From Choanephora cucurbitarum (lineage: Eukaryota; Mucoromycota; Mucoromycetes; Mucorales; Choanephoraceae): 64,000 bases of DNA. Positions 32,567 through 43,235 of this stretch are shown piece by piece. The translations under genes were made by a program, and so were the position numbers. Numbering within the stretch: position 1 is the stretch's first letter; each line of letters begins with the position of its first letter. The stretch spans positions 186,001 to 250,000 of the forward strand of contig JAIWNI010000015.1 of NCBI GenBank assembly GCA_025331435.1, given 5' to 3'. The notes below the pieces were generated by a model that worked only from the letters and a program-made list of their open reading frames with translations, made no database searches and was not told the origin of the DNA.

Positions 32567-33136
32567 TTAATGACAACCATGAATCACTCTCTGTGCACCA
32601 CCTCTAGGATGGTAATAATCATCATAATAATAATCTTCATAATCATCATAATCAGCAAAATCCTTGTCTTTCTCAATGACCCAATGGAACTTTTCTTGGC
32701 TTAATTTCACATAATGAAACTTATCACAGTCATCAGCATATTCATTACCCAAACCCAGGTAGAGACCACCAACAGTAGAGATAGTGAAATCCATATTTAG
32801 CTTGTAAATGTTGTTTTCATACCCAGTACAGCTTTGAGATTCGGGTCTTTCTTGTCCACCGAGACAGTATCCCTTATAATCACCGTCGGTGATCTTCAAA
32901 TGACAGTAGCCTTCATCAGTACAGCCTGTTAACTTGAAATGAACACCTTCTCCTGAACTTTGCACCTTGAGGTATTTGTCATAAGTTTCGCTACATTTGC
33001 CACCAAAGAAGGGCTTCTTGTCGTACTTGAAGCCTAAAAGACCTGATGTTCTAGGACTACGGATTTGAAAGCGAGCTGATGCAGAACAAATGCTGATAAA
33101 AGCAACCAAAAATAGAGTCAATTGAGAGAAAAGCAT
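32567..33136 (-). CDS. small secreted Cys-rich protein with acidic Tyr/Asp tail, unknown family
   Basis: Single-exon ORF of 189 residues, not recognised. Residues 1-21 (MLFSQLTLFLVAFISICSASA) form a clear signal peptide ending in ASA. The mature part has seven cysteines, spread as GGKC, LTGC, EGYC, KGYC, SQSC, DDC and HGC, enough for three disulfides plus one free. Near the C-terminus is a run of Asp, Tyr and Glu (FADYDDYEDYYYDDYYH, residues 159-175), then an HPRGGAQRVIHGCH end. There is no transmembrane segment after the signal and no GPI signal. Likely extracellular or cell-wall-associated; whether it is an effector-like protein is speculation. It lies between eL20 and NELF-B, on the same strand. 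Confidence 0.7.
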   Translation of the reverse strand: MLFSQLTLFLVAFISICSASARFQIRSPRTSGLLGFKYDKKPFFGGKCSETYDKYLKVQSSGEGVHFKLTGCTDEGYCHLKITDGDYKGYCLGGQERPESQSCTGYENNIYKLNMDFTISTVGGLYLGLGNEYADDCDKFHYVKLSQEKFHWVIEKDKDFADYDDYEDYYYDDYYHPRGGAQRVIHGCH

Positions 33137-33293
33137 CTTGAATGATCTCTAATTCTTGTTCACAACCTCTTTTTATTTTATAGTCAATTAGAAAAGGGGT
33201 TTCGTAATCATGACTACTCTCATATTTTCACACACACACACACATAAGGTGTCAAATTCGTCAATAATGCATCATTGTGGAACCATTGTTTAT
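33137..33293. other. short intergenic with CA repeat
   Basis: 157 bp. A (CA)n microsatellite of seven units lies at about 33230-33244. Nothing else is seen. Confidence 0.5.
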
Positions 33294-35259
33294 TTATGAA
33301 GTACAGAACCGGATAACTGCAGCAGGCGCTATTCTAAATTCACCATTCAATATACTATTTGATCTTGACAACAAATAGGTATAGAGTTCCTTGAATGATT
33401 TCGTATGCTAATTCAACGTTAGATTCATGACTGAAATCATAAATAAACTTACCTTGTCATCCTTAGCACCATGTGTCACCATGACATCGGCCCATTCAAC
33501 CAATATGCCAACCTGGGGTCCTAACTTGATCAAGATCTTTGGATCCATAAAGTACTCAATCAAGAAACGAATGAGCTGTTCATGTACTCTACTCTCCCAG
33601 GCAACCACATGCAGCAAAAAGCCTTCCATCACCACCTGTCTCCATTGAGCTTCTGCCACACAATGAACCAAGTAGCGTTTGATGATGATATCCAACATGG
33701 TCTTGACAAAGCTCAGATAGGTCTCTCGATACACAATCCCTTCTTCTTCTTCACTGGATGGCCAGGTCTGAAGCAAGAGAGGCAGACATCGACTGAGTGT
33801 GCCTATGTCGCCTTCAAATGTACGGTCAACCAAGTAATGAACAAATACCTTACGGGCAATGTCTGTGCGTCTCAAGAGAGGTAACATGACATTGGCAATC
33901 TTATCAGACATGACATAAGAACGATCATGTCCTTCTTCCAGCATGATTTTACAGATAGCATTCCAGTAATTCTCCTTGAGGTCTTTATCTAGCTTGGGTA
34001 CTTTGGTATTGTTGGCAACTGCTTTAGGTGCATTTTCAGCTAGATTGAGTAATTTGGCATTGTAATTGGTCAATTCTTCTAGATTGTCTAATTGCAGATT
34101 ATTTTCCACATTGTTTCTCAGCCATTTTACAATAGTGGATGCCAAGAAGTTGGAAATCAAAGGATCCATCAGCACCATAGCAAAGTCACTAAGATAGAAA
34201 TCAGTCAATATTTCTTATAAGGTGATTCCCTTATTTACGCATAAAGATAAGATCCATTTCGCACATTGTCAAAGCATTCCTTGATCTTTTCAATAATTGT
34301 CTCATCCATGTTCTGATTACGCACACAGCTATCCAGAGACCAAATCAACTGATGACATCGATCGACATCCAATACCTAGACATGTTACATGTCAATTAAA
34401 TATCATCCTATTGTCACCATCTCTGACCTGAAGACATTCCATATCATGAAAATTCATCAGTACATCCACACGCAATGAACATAGACTGGAATAAGGTGTT
34501 GCTTCAAATACAACACGAATCATATCGATAAACATACGGTAGATCTGAGGATCTTCTCCAATGGTACTCATGACTCTTAGAACAATAGGATGTGTGCGTC
34601 TATGGGATCCTAATTAATGGAAATACAGACAAAGAACTCATCTTACTTGCCTTTCTTCAATCACTTCTTGATAGCTATCTGGTTTCAAGTTGAGTGCTAA
34701 TGTCTGTAATGATTCATCATGGTGATAATCGTTTAAGAGAGATATCATGGTCTGCTGAAAGAAAGATTCATCTTGTTTCCAAACACGCTGCTTGATGTTC
34801 ATCGGGCAATTGTCAAATACAGCCATATCACTCTTCAGTTTCTCAATCACGTCTTCTCCAATATGCTTTTCAAACTTCTTTAAGAGGGCCATTGGAATGG
34901 GCTGCATCAATGGAGTATGGATATATGGAAATGTCTTTTCAAACAGATCATAGAAACTAAGAGGTATAGTAAGTTGACTGTATAAGCGAATGGTCATCTT
35001 ACTTTTCAAGCTGGAAATCAGGTTGCTCAATATGGTTGACAATCGCCTTATTTAAGGCAGATAGACAGGCACTGTGAATCTCAAGACGACTACAACCACA
35101 TAAATCAAGCAGAGGATACATGTCATCTATACCGGGTAAATCAAGTCCATAGTCTTTTTGAATCACTCGAATGGCCTCGAGAGGATCGCCTGACTGAGAT
35201 AATAATGTACGGATCTCTTCTTCTGCAGGACCAATGAGTTGTTTTTTCGTTTGAGACAT
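33294..35259 (-). CDS. NELFB: NELF-B / COBRA1, negative elongation factor subunit
   Basis: Subunit of the NELF complex, which in animals holds RNA polymerase II in promoter-proximal pausing. ATG at 35259 (MSQTKKQLIGPAEEEIRTLL). About six exons. Family blocks: DPLEAIRVIQKDYGLDLPGI, PLLDLCGCSRLEIHSACLSAL, KFYDLFEKTFPYIHTPLMQP, MNIKQRVWKQDESFF, RRTHPIVLRVM, CSLRVDVLMNFHDMECLQ, DRCHQLIWSLDSCVRNQ and DFAMVLMDPLISNFLAS, all aligning by eye in order with human NELFB. The last intron (45 nt, 33408-33452) joins GAKDDK to HTKSFKELYTYLL, with stop TAA at 33294; the short in-frame read-through to 33408 is intron sequence. About 550 residues. NELF is absent from yeasts, so a fungal copy is notable. NELF-A, -C/D and -E cannot be tested in this window. 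Confidence 0.88.
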
Positions 35260-36560
35260 CGTTTAAAAAAAAAAAAAAGAAGGCTACAAAAGTGGCGTTT
35301 TATCTCAGTCGCGTTCTTAAAAAGTGACTCATCTTTTACCTATAGAGATGATATGTTGGATCGAATGCTATGAATGCGTTCAATACAATCCATGTGAAGA
35401 AACGTCTATCATGCCGAGATCTTTTTCTTAAGGCAAAGGCTTTGATCTGATCCCCCGTAAGTCAAGTCCTTTGGGTTCATGCATGCGATTTACCTAATTT
35501 GGAAAAAGGCGATTTCATCTCCATCCTACAGTGCCTATAATCTCAAATGGCAAACATCCATCTGCGCTTCTCAAAAGACCCCCCCCCTCTAAAGAGCATG
35601 CCTAAAACACCATGTTCGTTCAATTTAAATGAGCATAACACAGGTTTTTTTTCATTGAAGATGGCCATGAACTACATGAGTGAAGCATTTCATTTGCCCA
35701 AAAATAAAGCTCTGTAGCTAAAGTATGCCAGAATTGCTGAGAAAGGGACCACTTCAGCATGGACCTTTTTTTCTAAAGAACTACTTGATCATTTAGACAA
35801 ATACTCTGAACTTCTGTCTCTTAATACATCATGCTACCTATCGATAACCATGAGGAAATTGAAACATGAATCATCAACAAAGGCTAAAGATATCTCCCAA
35901 ACTGGATCCTATGGATAGAGTCAAACGCAGTAAATTCAATGACAAAGAAGGCTTGGTCACAAGAATCACATGATATCTGCAATGAATTACCTCGAGAGAC
36001 AGAGTATTTGGAATAAGCAGCCATTTTAATTAGGATTAGTATGTGTGCGCTAAAAGTTTCCCACATAGCTGCTATTTGATGTTCATTAGAACTGCTGATT
36101 GATGTTTGAAATCTGCCATGTGCAAATGACAGCATAAACCATCTACTAATGCATGATAAATCTTTTTTTTTTGCAGCAAATGAATCAAAGCCAATCTAGA
36201 CCAATACGATAGAGTGATAAAAAAAAATCGTGTGTTAGCTATGCTATTTACCATACATCCCAATGTATGTGCTCTAGATAATTCTTAAAGAAAAACACCT
36301 CTTCCTGAAGCTACATGAAGCAGTCTGTACGAAACCAACAACACATACATAGGCCGCATTCATACTCACAAAAGGAAAAATACAATTGAGATATAGTTTT
36401 TATTATGAAGAAAAAAAAAAGAGGGAGGGGAAATAGAGTAGTAAGCATAAGTCTAAAAAAAAAATCGAAAAGAGCCTTGCTCTTATTTTCTTTATGAATT
36501 TTTTTTGAGGGTGTCTAAAATGCATGGATATTTACAAATACAAGTACAGCATACAGTTGT
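35260..36560. other. intergenic, no supportable gene
   Basis: About 1.3 kb. Fragments of ORF (for example at 35884-36135 minus) have no recognisable similarity. Low-complexity tracts: C8 at about 35580-35587, T9 at 36163, A-runs at 36410-36470 and a GA-rich tract near 36415-36435. A plus-strand stretch near 35660-35900 has coding-like composition but several stops, possibly an old gene fragment that I cannot identify. Confidence 0.4.
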
Positions 36561-38703
36561 CTAGTTATGGAAAGCATCTCTCCAAGACTTCAAATTAGAA
36601 GGAATACGCTTCCATGTAGCTGGCTTAAAGATACTGACGCCTTCAAGAGGATCTGATTTCTTATCATCATCTGAATCACCACCGTTGCTAATGTATATGA
36701 CTTGTTAGTTTGATTTTACACCAAAAAAAATTCAACTTACCCAATGTTTTCACGACCAGTAATAAGATCAACTTCCATCAAAGGGATAACCTTTGTTTTC
36801 TTAGTGATCTTGTATCCTAAATAGAATATCAACACAACAGGAACACCAATATAGGCAGCAATGATATCAGAAGGATTCACAGGAACAGCAGACCAAGCAT
36901 TATAGCCTTGACCAACAATCACAAAGAGACAGACACAGAAGGCAAAGATAGGACCCAAGGGGAACAATCTGGCCTTGAAAGGCAAATCAGATACCTTGTA
37001 ACCTTGAGCAACATAGGCTCTACGGAATCGCCAATGAGCAGCAGCAATACCCAACCAAGCAATGAAACCAGCAATACCAGAGATATTCATCAACCAGTTA
37101 TACACAACACCGTTACCAAACAATGAAGTCAAGAAGGCAAGCATACCAATAGCAGCTGTCAAGAGAACACAGTAGATAGGAATACCGTTCTTGGTGATCT
37201 TTCTGAAAATCTTGGGTGCTTTGCCTTCGTTAGCCAAATCCAATAAAGTACGACTGGAAGCATAGAGACCGGAATTACCAGCTGATAAGACAGTAGTCAA
37301 GATGACGGCATTCATCACATGGGCAGCAGGAGGAATACCGGCCTTGATGAAGACTAAGGTGAAGGGAGAGACAGAGATGTTGGTCACATCACTACTCAAG
37401 AGCTTAGGGTCGTCATAGGGAATGATCAAGCCAATCATAAGGATAGAGAGGATGTAGAACAAGAGAATACGCCAGAATACTTGTTTGATAGCACGAGGCA
37501 CATTCTTTCTGGGGTTTTCACTTTCACCAGCAGCAACACCAATCAATTCAGTACCTTGGAAAGAAAAACCAGCAGTCAAGAAAGTGGTCAGGACGCCAAG
37601 ACCTTGAACACCGCCATAGTTAAAGTTGGAGACACCGTAATATACACCACCCAAAACAGCAGTATCCACAAGAATACCAAGGATAATGAAGACAATGACA
37701 GTCAATACCTTGATCAAAGCAAACCAATATTCAGCCTCACCTATTTATACCCATCTGTTCAGTATGCATCCTGAACTCTCTCTCTCTCTTTTTGTTATGA
37801 TCAATTCGTATACTTTACCATAGCCCTTAACAGAAAACAAGTTGAGACTTAGAATGATAACAAGGAAACAGATAGACCAAACGTAACCGGGTACCCAAGG
37901 TGCCCAATAAGCCATCACCATTGAACCAGCAGTCTATTTTATGATACACATCGTGAGACTCAAAATAAACGCTCTACCTATGCAAACTTACCAATTCAAC
38001 AGCAACAGTGACAGCCCAATTGTACCTAACTCCATCTATCAATACGCATGTTCTTCTAATCTCTTTTCTAGTGTCCTTACCAATAATTCCAACCTAAAGC
38101 AAAACCAATGGCAGGATCAATGAATCTACCGGCATAGTTGTTGAAACTACCAGAAATAGGAAGAAAAGTAGCCTATAAGGAGAGAATGTTTGTGTGTAAG
38201 ACGGAATATTTCCTCTTATAATCCTTTTTTTTTTCCTCTTCAATTACCATTTCACCCAAACATTCCATCATGAAGAAAACCATGATACCAATCATGGCAT
38301 AAGCAATCAATGCACCACCAGGACCAGCATTAGCTACAGATGCACCAGATGCCAAAAACAGACCAGTACCAATTGTACCACCCAATGAGATCATTGTCAA
38401 CTAAAATAAATATTGACATGTCAGCTCTTGTCAAAAATAAAAATAAAAGCTGTGCTTTACATGACGAGCCTTTAAACCTCTTTGAAGTTGAGGTTTATCA
38501 TCAATGATATCGCCAATCGAACCTGATTGTCCTCGGCTGTAAACTCGATTGACTTCTTCAGGATATCCAGTGTCCTTATTTTCAGAAGATGTAGAGCGAG
38601 ATCGCATGTTTTTATGTACATCTTTCATATCAATCTCTTCAATTATATCGTTTCGGCTATTTCTGTCTTCATTCGATTTGCCTTTTCCCTTCCCGCTAAA
38701 CAT
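36561..38703 (-). CDS. amino-acid permease (APC superfamily, YAT family; basic/broad amino acids)
   Basis: Plasma-membrane amino-acid:H+ symporter. ATG at 38703; the first exon encodes a charged cytosolic tail ([20 protein letters not shown]) to GLKARH. The next exons give [19 protein letters not shown], the YAT helix-1 signature, then [36 protein letters not shown] and the long exon 36737-37717 with [22 protein letters not shown] and helices 7-12. The tail ends SWRDAFHN with TAG at 36561-36563. Several short introns split the first four helices. GTIGTGLF and FQGTE... are conserved among Can1/Gap1-type permeases; the substrate cannot be told from the sequence. An A8T10 tract lies about 90 bp before the ATG. 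Confidence 0.93.
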
Positions 38704-39072
38704 GGTATATTATGTAGAATTTCGATTTGGTAAAAAGAATAAAGGAGAAAAAAAAGAAAAAAGAAAACTGCTTGAATCACTCACCCTCTAGAAAAAAAAT
38801 TTTTTTTTTATTTCTCAATTTGGTTAAAATGCATAGATTATCAATTTAAAAATCCGATATTAAAAGGTGAGGAAAAACGCGTATAACAAAGTGAAGTTGA
38901 GAACGCGTTTGTTATCAAGTTGAAATTAACTGCTTTCATATTGAACTGTTGCTTTGAAGGGAGGGTTATATCCAAATCGAGCAGTCTTCGAGATTTAATA
39001 TTGCAATCTTATTCGTTAAAAAGATCAATAAAAACGGAGTATTAACTTATTTGGTAAACTTAAACAGTCAAA
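38704..39072. other. intergenic, permease upstream region
   Basis: About 370 bp of A+T-rich sequence. The A8T10 switch tract at 38792-38809 is the only feature; GAGAACGCG-type sequence near 38900 is unassigned. Confidence 0.5.
38792..38809. repeat. A8T10 homopolymer switch tract
   Basis: Same structure as the tracts at 27925, 27960 and 28135, here about 90 bp upstream of the permease ATG. Such dA:dT tracts exclude nucleosomes; the palindrome could also form a small hairpin. Confidence 0.7.
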
Positions 39073-39470
39073 CTTATTAGAGAGTTTGGCAAAAAAAAAG
39101 TTTACATGTATTTTTGACTTATATGGCAGGTTGAACCTTACATTTGAAATCTTGCGAAAAGTGAAACCTCATTTTAAGTTGAAATTTTCGACATAAAATG
39201 AGGTTCCATTTTCCGCGGATAATCAATTTTGAAGAGCTTTCATTTGCTATAATTGGTTTCCGCAGGTTAAATATCAAGTCAGCCCTAAAATAAGAGCTTT
39301 TAACACCTTCGGTATTGCAACATTAAACTTGCGATGTGTACATTTTAAAACCCAATTTGGCAAAAAGACAAAAACCTTTTGTGTAACGTCAAGTGTGTAT
39401 GTTTCATATTTTTAAAAAGGAAAAAATGCAAAATAACTTGCCAACCTCTCTAATAACTTGCCAACCTCCC
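39073..39470. mobile_element. possible small non-autonomous element with inverted ends and nested pogo-like fold-back
   Basis: Left end 39073-39092 (CTTATTAGAGAGTTTGGCAA) is an 18/20 inverted match of 39438-39457, where the sequence TAACTTGCCAACCTC(T/C)C is itself duplicated in tandem with period 20. Inside, 39163-39184 and 39186-39207 form a near-perfect fold-back (GAAACCTCATTTTA...TAAAATGAGGTTCC), the shape of pogo/Tigger-type terminal ends. No transposase is present, and no TSD is certain. Confidence 0.4.
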
Positions 39471-39590
39471 TAACGAAACGTTATTCTTTTTGATTTCGGA
39501 GCTCTTAATCTGTGTATTTGGTCCATGTACCAAGAATCAGCCTTTTTTTTGTTTTCTTTCTACTCTTCTTCACTTCTTCTTAATTGTTAT

Positions 39591-39677
39591 CCACTGCTTT
39601 TGTTGCTATTATACTGCTCTCTACTCATTCTACTCAACTACTATTCACTGCTTTTATTGTTGTTATACTTCTCTCTG
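39591..39677 (+). repeat. direct repeat in the 5' leader of the next gene
   Basis: A roughly 32-bp pyrimidine-rich sequence (CACTGCTTTTGTTGCTATTA at 39592, CACTGCTTTTATTGTTGTTA at 39645) occurs twice 53-54 bp apart, immediately upstream of the ATG at 39699. It may be leader expansion or promoter structure. Confidence 0.5.
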
Positions 39678-39698
39678 TCTTAAACCCAGCTATCATAA

Positions 39699-41318
39699 AT
39701 GTATCCTGGAGGAAGGGAATTAAGACGTTATGTCAAGACTGCCTCCGATCCAACCTTGGCGGAGTTTGTTGAAAGGCATTCCGATTTAGTTGGTAGTGAG
39801 GAACTCACTTTGCTGCAGCTAATGCAAGCATGGAGAGATCGTTTTATTGCTGTGCTGAAACAGTATCGTCCAGGCATGTCATCTGAGGGCCGTGTCACCT
39901 GTGACATAAATGTCTGGAAGAAGTTGAAAGTAAGTAATGCAGTTCATTGTTTTTTAGTTTTGGTTTTAACTTACCAAACGCGTTTGTAGGTCTGCGACAG
40001 TAATGACATCCGCTCCATACTGTTTCAATGGCTTTATATTCTTGAAGAAAAGAAGTCCGAAGATTTGCCTGCTTTTTTGGGTGAAAAGCAAGAACAGATT
40101 GATGCTTTGAAGTCAAGTGATTCCGATGATGTCTGCACAGCACTTGATAAGCTGAGTATCAACCTTTTGGAAGGATATACTGGTTTGTCTTGTCTTGAGA
40201 AGGAGGTGCTCAAGTTGTCTTTGTCAAGAATTGTTGACTTAGTGGATGCCGATTTTGAAGCTTACTTCCGACAGCATATACCAGCTCGTCATTTTGACAG
40301 CTGGTATAACTTGTCAACTATTAGCAATCTCACAGAACAAGATGAAGCAAAGTTGAGAGAGCTTTGCCAGGATTTTGCCCGTCAAGTCCAAGCAAGCTTT
40401 GGCGCAGCAAGGAAGCATGTGCTTCTCAAACGAGCTGAGTTTGAAGAAGAAGAAGAGAATTCCCTGGAGGCCAAAGCCTATGAGTTGATCGATGCTATCA
40501 CCACCATAGTCAAGCAAAAGAATGAAGACAATTTGCAAGAAGCTGACTATGTTGCCTGGGTCAAGCGATTGCTGCAAGTCGTGTTTCGTCGCTCCTCATT
40601 GAAGATAGCAATTGGAGAAACTGCTGCGGCTGCAACAAAGCCAACATTCGAGTACAATCAAAGTAACTACTCGGGCAGCACAAGTAGCGTTTTCGCTTCA
40701 AGCTCTTCCTCTTTTCCTCTTGCCTCTTCTTCTACAAGAAAAACTAATCACAACGGGAGGAAAATTGACCTAAAGGTCATGGGCGATGATGACCAGGAGC
40801 TCTCTTTCTGGGAGTTTAAGACTAGTGATGCTAGCCAAGCCACCTTGCAAAAGCAAGAATCAAAGACTCTGCGGCTAGCTCAATGTCTTCAGAAGACGTT
40901 GAAGTCTTCATTTAGCGTAGAAAATGACAGCTTGTGTGTTACATGGGCCGGTAATATCAAATAAGGACTGCATCTTGTTGACGTTGCTAACACATCTATT
41001 GTAGGCTGGTCGGGTACCGTTTGTCGGCTGTACCAGCAAGAAGATTATTGTGTTGCAAAGAAAGAAGCCGAAATCTGTATACCCAACGATGAAAGGCTAA
41101 TTGGAGTACACTTGGAGAATGCAGTCCTCACTTTGTTTCAGCTCAAGGTAAATATGCTAAGGCAAACTATCACATCAAAAACATAAACTAAGCAACCGTT
41201 ATAGGAATGGCTAGCAAGCTTGAATGATGAAGTCTTCGTGCAGTCAAGCATCAGAAAACGAAAAAGAAAATCTTATGACAACATGCCTCATACCCTGCTT
41301 TCACCAAAGCATGTTTAA
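39699..41318 (+). CDS. orphan protein with probable PD-(D/E)XK nuclease motif (expanded mucoralean family)
   Basis: Four exons: 39699 to about 39929 (MYPGGRELRRYVKTASDPTL), about 39990-40935, about 41005-41147 and about 41205-41318. About 470 residues; no close family named. N-terminal half is helical and acidic (LKRAEFEEEEENS). The C-terminal half holds LQEADYVAWVKRLLQVVF, IAIGET, GRKIDLKVM and ELSFWEFKTS: an acidic helix, then D and E-x-K, the order of a PD-(D/E)XK core. A Ser-rich linker (about residues 255-290) interrupts the region. The junctions give VTWAGWSGTVCRLYQQEDY, then TLFQLKEWLASLND and a basic end (RKRKRKSYDN). Similar architecture is common in multicopy, poorly described genes of Mucorales; that statement is from general knowledge. 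It sits between a fold-back element and a dead Tc1 element. Confidence 0.6.
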
Positions 41319-41351
41319 TAAAAATGTTCTTCTTTTCCTTTTCCTTTTCCT

Positions 41352-41462
41352 CATAAATCAAAGAAAACAATATACCATTCTCTGTCTCAATAAAGCATAA
41401 GTCAGAGAAAACAATGTACCATTCTCTGTTTGTTTCACGAAAACATAAGTCAGAGAGAACAG
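41352..41462. repeat. 44-48-bp imperfect tandem repeat, 2.4 copies
   Basis: Copies begin at 41352, 41396 and 41444 (CATAARTCARAGARAACA...TACCATTCTCTGT). It overlaps the 3' end of the previous gene's transcript region. A TTTTCC hexamer repeat precedes it (41329-41350). Confidence 0.75.
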
Positions 41463-41628
41463 TGACAGCGTATAAACTCATGTTATGGATCCCGTTTTAC
41501 ATATTGGTTGGTCAGTATTTTCTTTTAGTCAAACATGCCTTCAGTTCTCGCATCATACGATACTACATGTGTATATTGTAAATATGTGCAAAAGCGAGGT
41601 TAAAAGCATTTTTTATTTGATTATATAT

Positions 41629-42590
41629 CTATGTGTTAATTAGATCACCTTTGTCAACAATCACTTTCCTCATGCATACTGGCATACTTGCAATCAACCT
41701 GACGAGAAAATGGACTGAGATGCTATTCCAAGCATCTCTTAGCATTGTCTTGTTTCTTTTTTTTTTGGTTTTTTCTTATTTTTCTATTTCTTCCTATAGA
41801 TCATGAAAGCGTTGCTTCATCACACACGAAATATTTTCAATGAGGTTGAGATCAGGGGAATAAATAGACCAGTCCATCTTTTTAGCCCTCCAATCTTTTG
41901 CTGCTTTGGCAGTATGAATTCTGGCATTATCCTCCATCAATTCTACTCTTAGAAATCGTTTATAAAGATCCAATAGAACAGGCTTATAGACAATGTCTAT
42001 TAAACCTTTACTTTTTCTCTTGTTCTTAGGCATGGGTACCAATTCAGATTTGATCTTACCACATATGCCCCAAACCATAAGACTGGTTCTTCCACTCTTG
42101 AAGGAGGGCTTTGAGCAGTTCTTTTTGTTCTTTTCTTTGGACTATCTCCAAGCTCTTGCCTGTTGGATGTTTTTTGCCAATCTTGACACTGGATTCATCC
42201 GTCCAAATGACCTCCTTCCACTTTTCAACGGTTCAATCCTTGTGTGCTTTGGTGAAAGCCAGCCATTTTTTTTGGCATGTCCGCTCAACGAGAATGGCTT
42301 CTTTGCTGCAACTCTCATATAATAGCCCAGACCATGGATTGTTCTGCTAATGGTATTCGTACTTACTTTATTTGGCAGGCTACGCTGCAAGGAAACAAAA
42401 GTAGTAGGTCTTTCTTTCTGTATAGCTTTCTTGATAACCCTCTTACTGCACTCGTTGAGCGACTTAGTTCTTCCTGACCCTTTAGCTCTTTCAGTAGTAT
42501 TTCGAGCTTGATATCTCTTAAGAAACTTATTTACCATGCTTACATTAAGATGCAAGTCTTCAGCATTCTTTCTTGAGTTTGGTTTTGTCT
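41629..42590 (-). pseudogene. Tc1-like DDE transposase, inactivated
   Basis: Minus-strand Tc1-family transposase broken by at least one frameshift and two stops. N-terminal HTH region: EDLHLNVSMVNKFLKRYQAR and RAKGSGRTKSL. Then VIWTDESSVKIGKKHP (first catalytic Asp), a frameshift near 42080-42140, MVWGICGKIKSELVPM, VELMEDNARIHTAKAAKDW (second Asp), and YSPDLNLIENISCVMKQR (Glu). TAG and TAA follow, then the family C-terminus LIASMPVCMRKVIVDKGDLI with TAG at 41629-41631. D-to-E spacing is 30 residues rather than the usual 34, possibly a small deletion. Degenerate ends (GTGCAAA-like) near 41597 and 42735-42748 may be the TIRs. Confidence 0.8.
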
Positions 42591-43235
42591 CCGACGACTG
42601 ACAGTTGCATCTTTAGTTATTTCAGTTACTTAACGCATGGCGAGAGTTTCAGTGAATTTTATCAACAAGAAAAGATGAATGTTGAGGTGTCAACCAAACC
42701 ATGATTTTGGAATCTAAAAAATCGAACTTTTTTGTCTTTGCACTGTACACCTTTAAAATCTCTGTAACCTTCACAAGAAGATACTCACTCCATCTCTTAA
42801 TTAGGCATTACTGAGCAAATATCCCTGTAGCAATTGGGCGTGTATTATAAATCCTTCTTCTTCCTGAAGTTTTAATAAACCCACTAAACAGTATCAAAAA
42901 AAACACTTACTAGTCTTTATTACATAATCTATTCTTAAATGTACACGTTTCATAACAACTCAAAAGGCCTTTTCTTTCACGATATAGCACGAGGCAGCAC
43001 AATGTATGTCTTAATTGAAAAAGGACAATGAGAGTCTTTAGAAGCCTCTGTGCAGAAATCTGGGCTATGATGTATCCGCTTTTTATTTCTTGCAAGGCGG
43101 TCTGCTTGTTTGCTGTCTGAACAGACCAAAAGAAACTTGAGTTTCATACACTTTCAGCGCTGAGTGTGCTTGCAGCTTCAGCAAGAAGACAGGTAATTAT
43201 AAATTAACATTTTCATCTATTTTCCCAACCGGAAG
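42591..43235. other. intergenic, no gene seen
   Basis: About 640 bp between the Tc1 remnant and the minisatellite. The first 160 bp are probably the Tc1 right end. A 61-codon minus-strand ORF at 42910-43095 has no recognisable similarity. Confidence 0.4.

Noticed and set aside
33408..33452. Short C-terminal read-through of NELF-B (VSLFMISVMNLTLN)
   Set aside because: Begins with GTAAGT and contains CTAAC before TTGAATTAG; removing it restores KELYTYLL homologous to the NELFB end.
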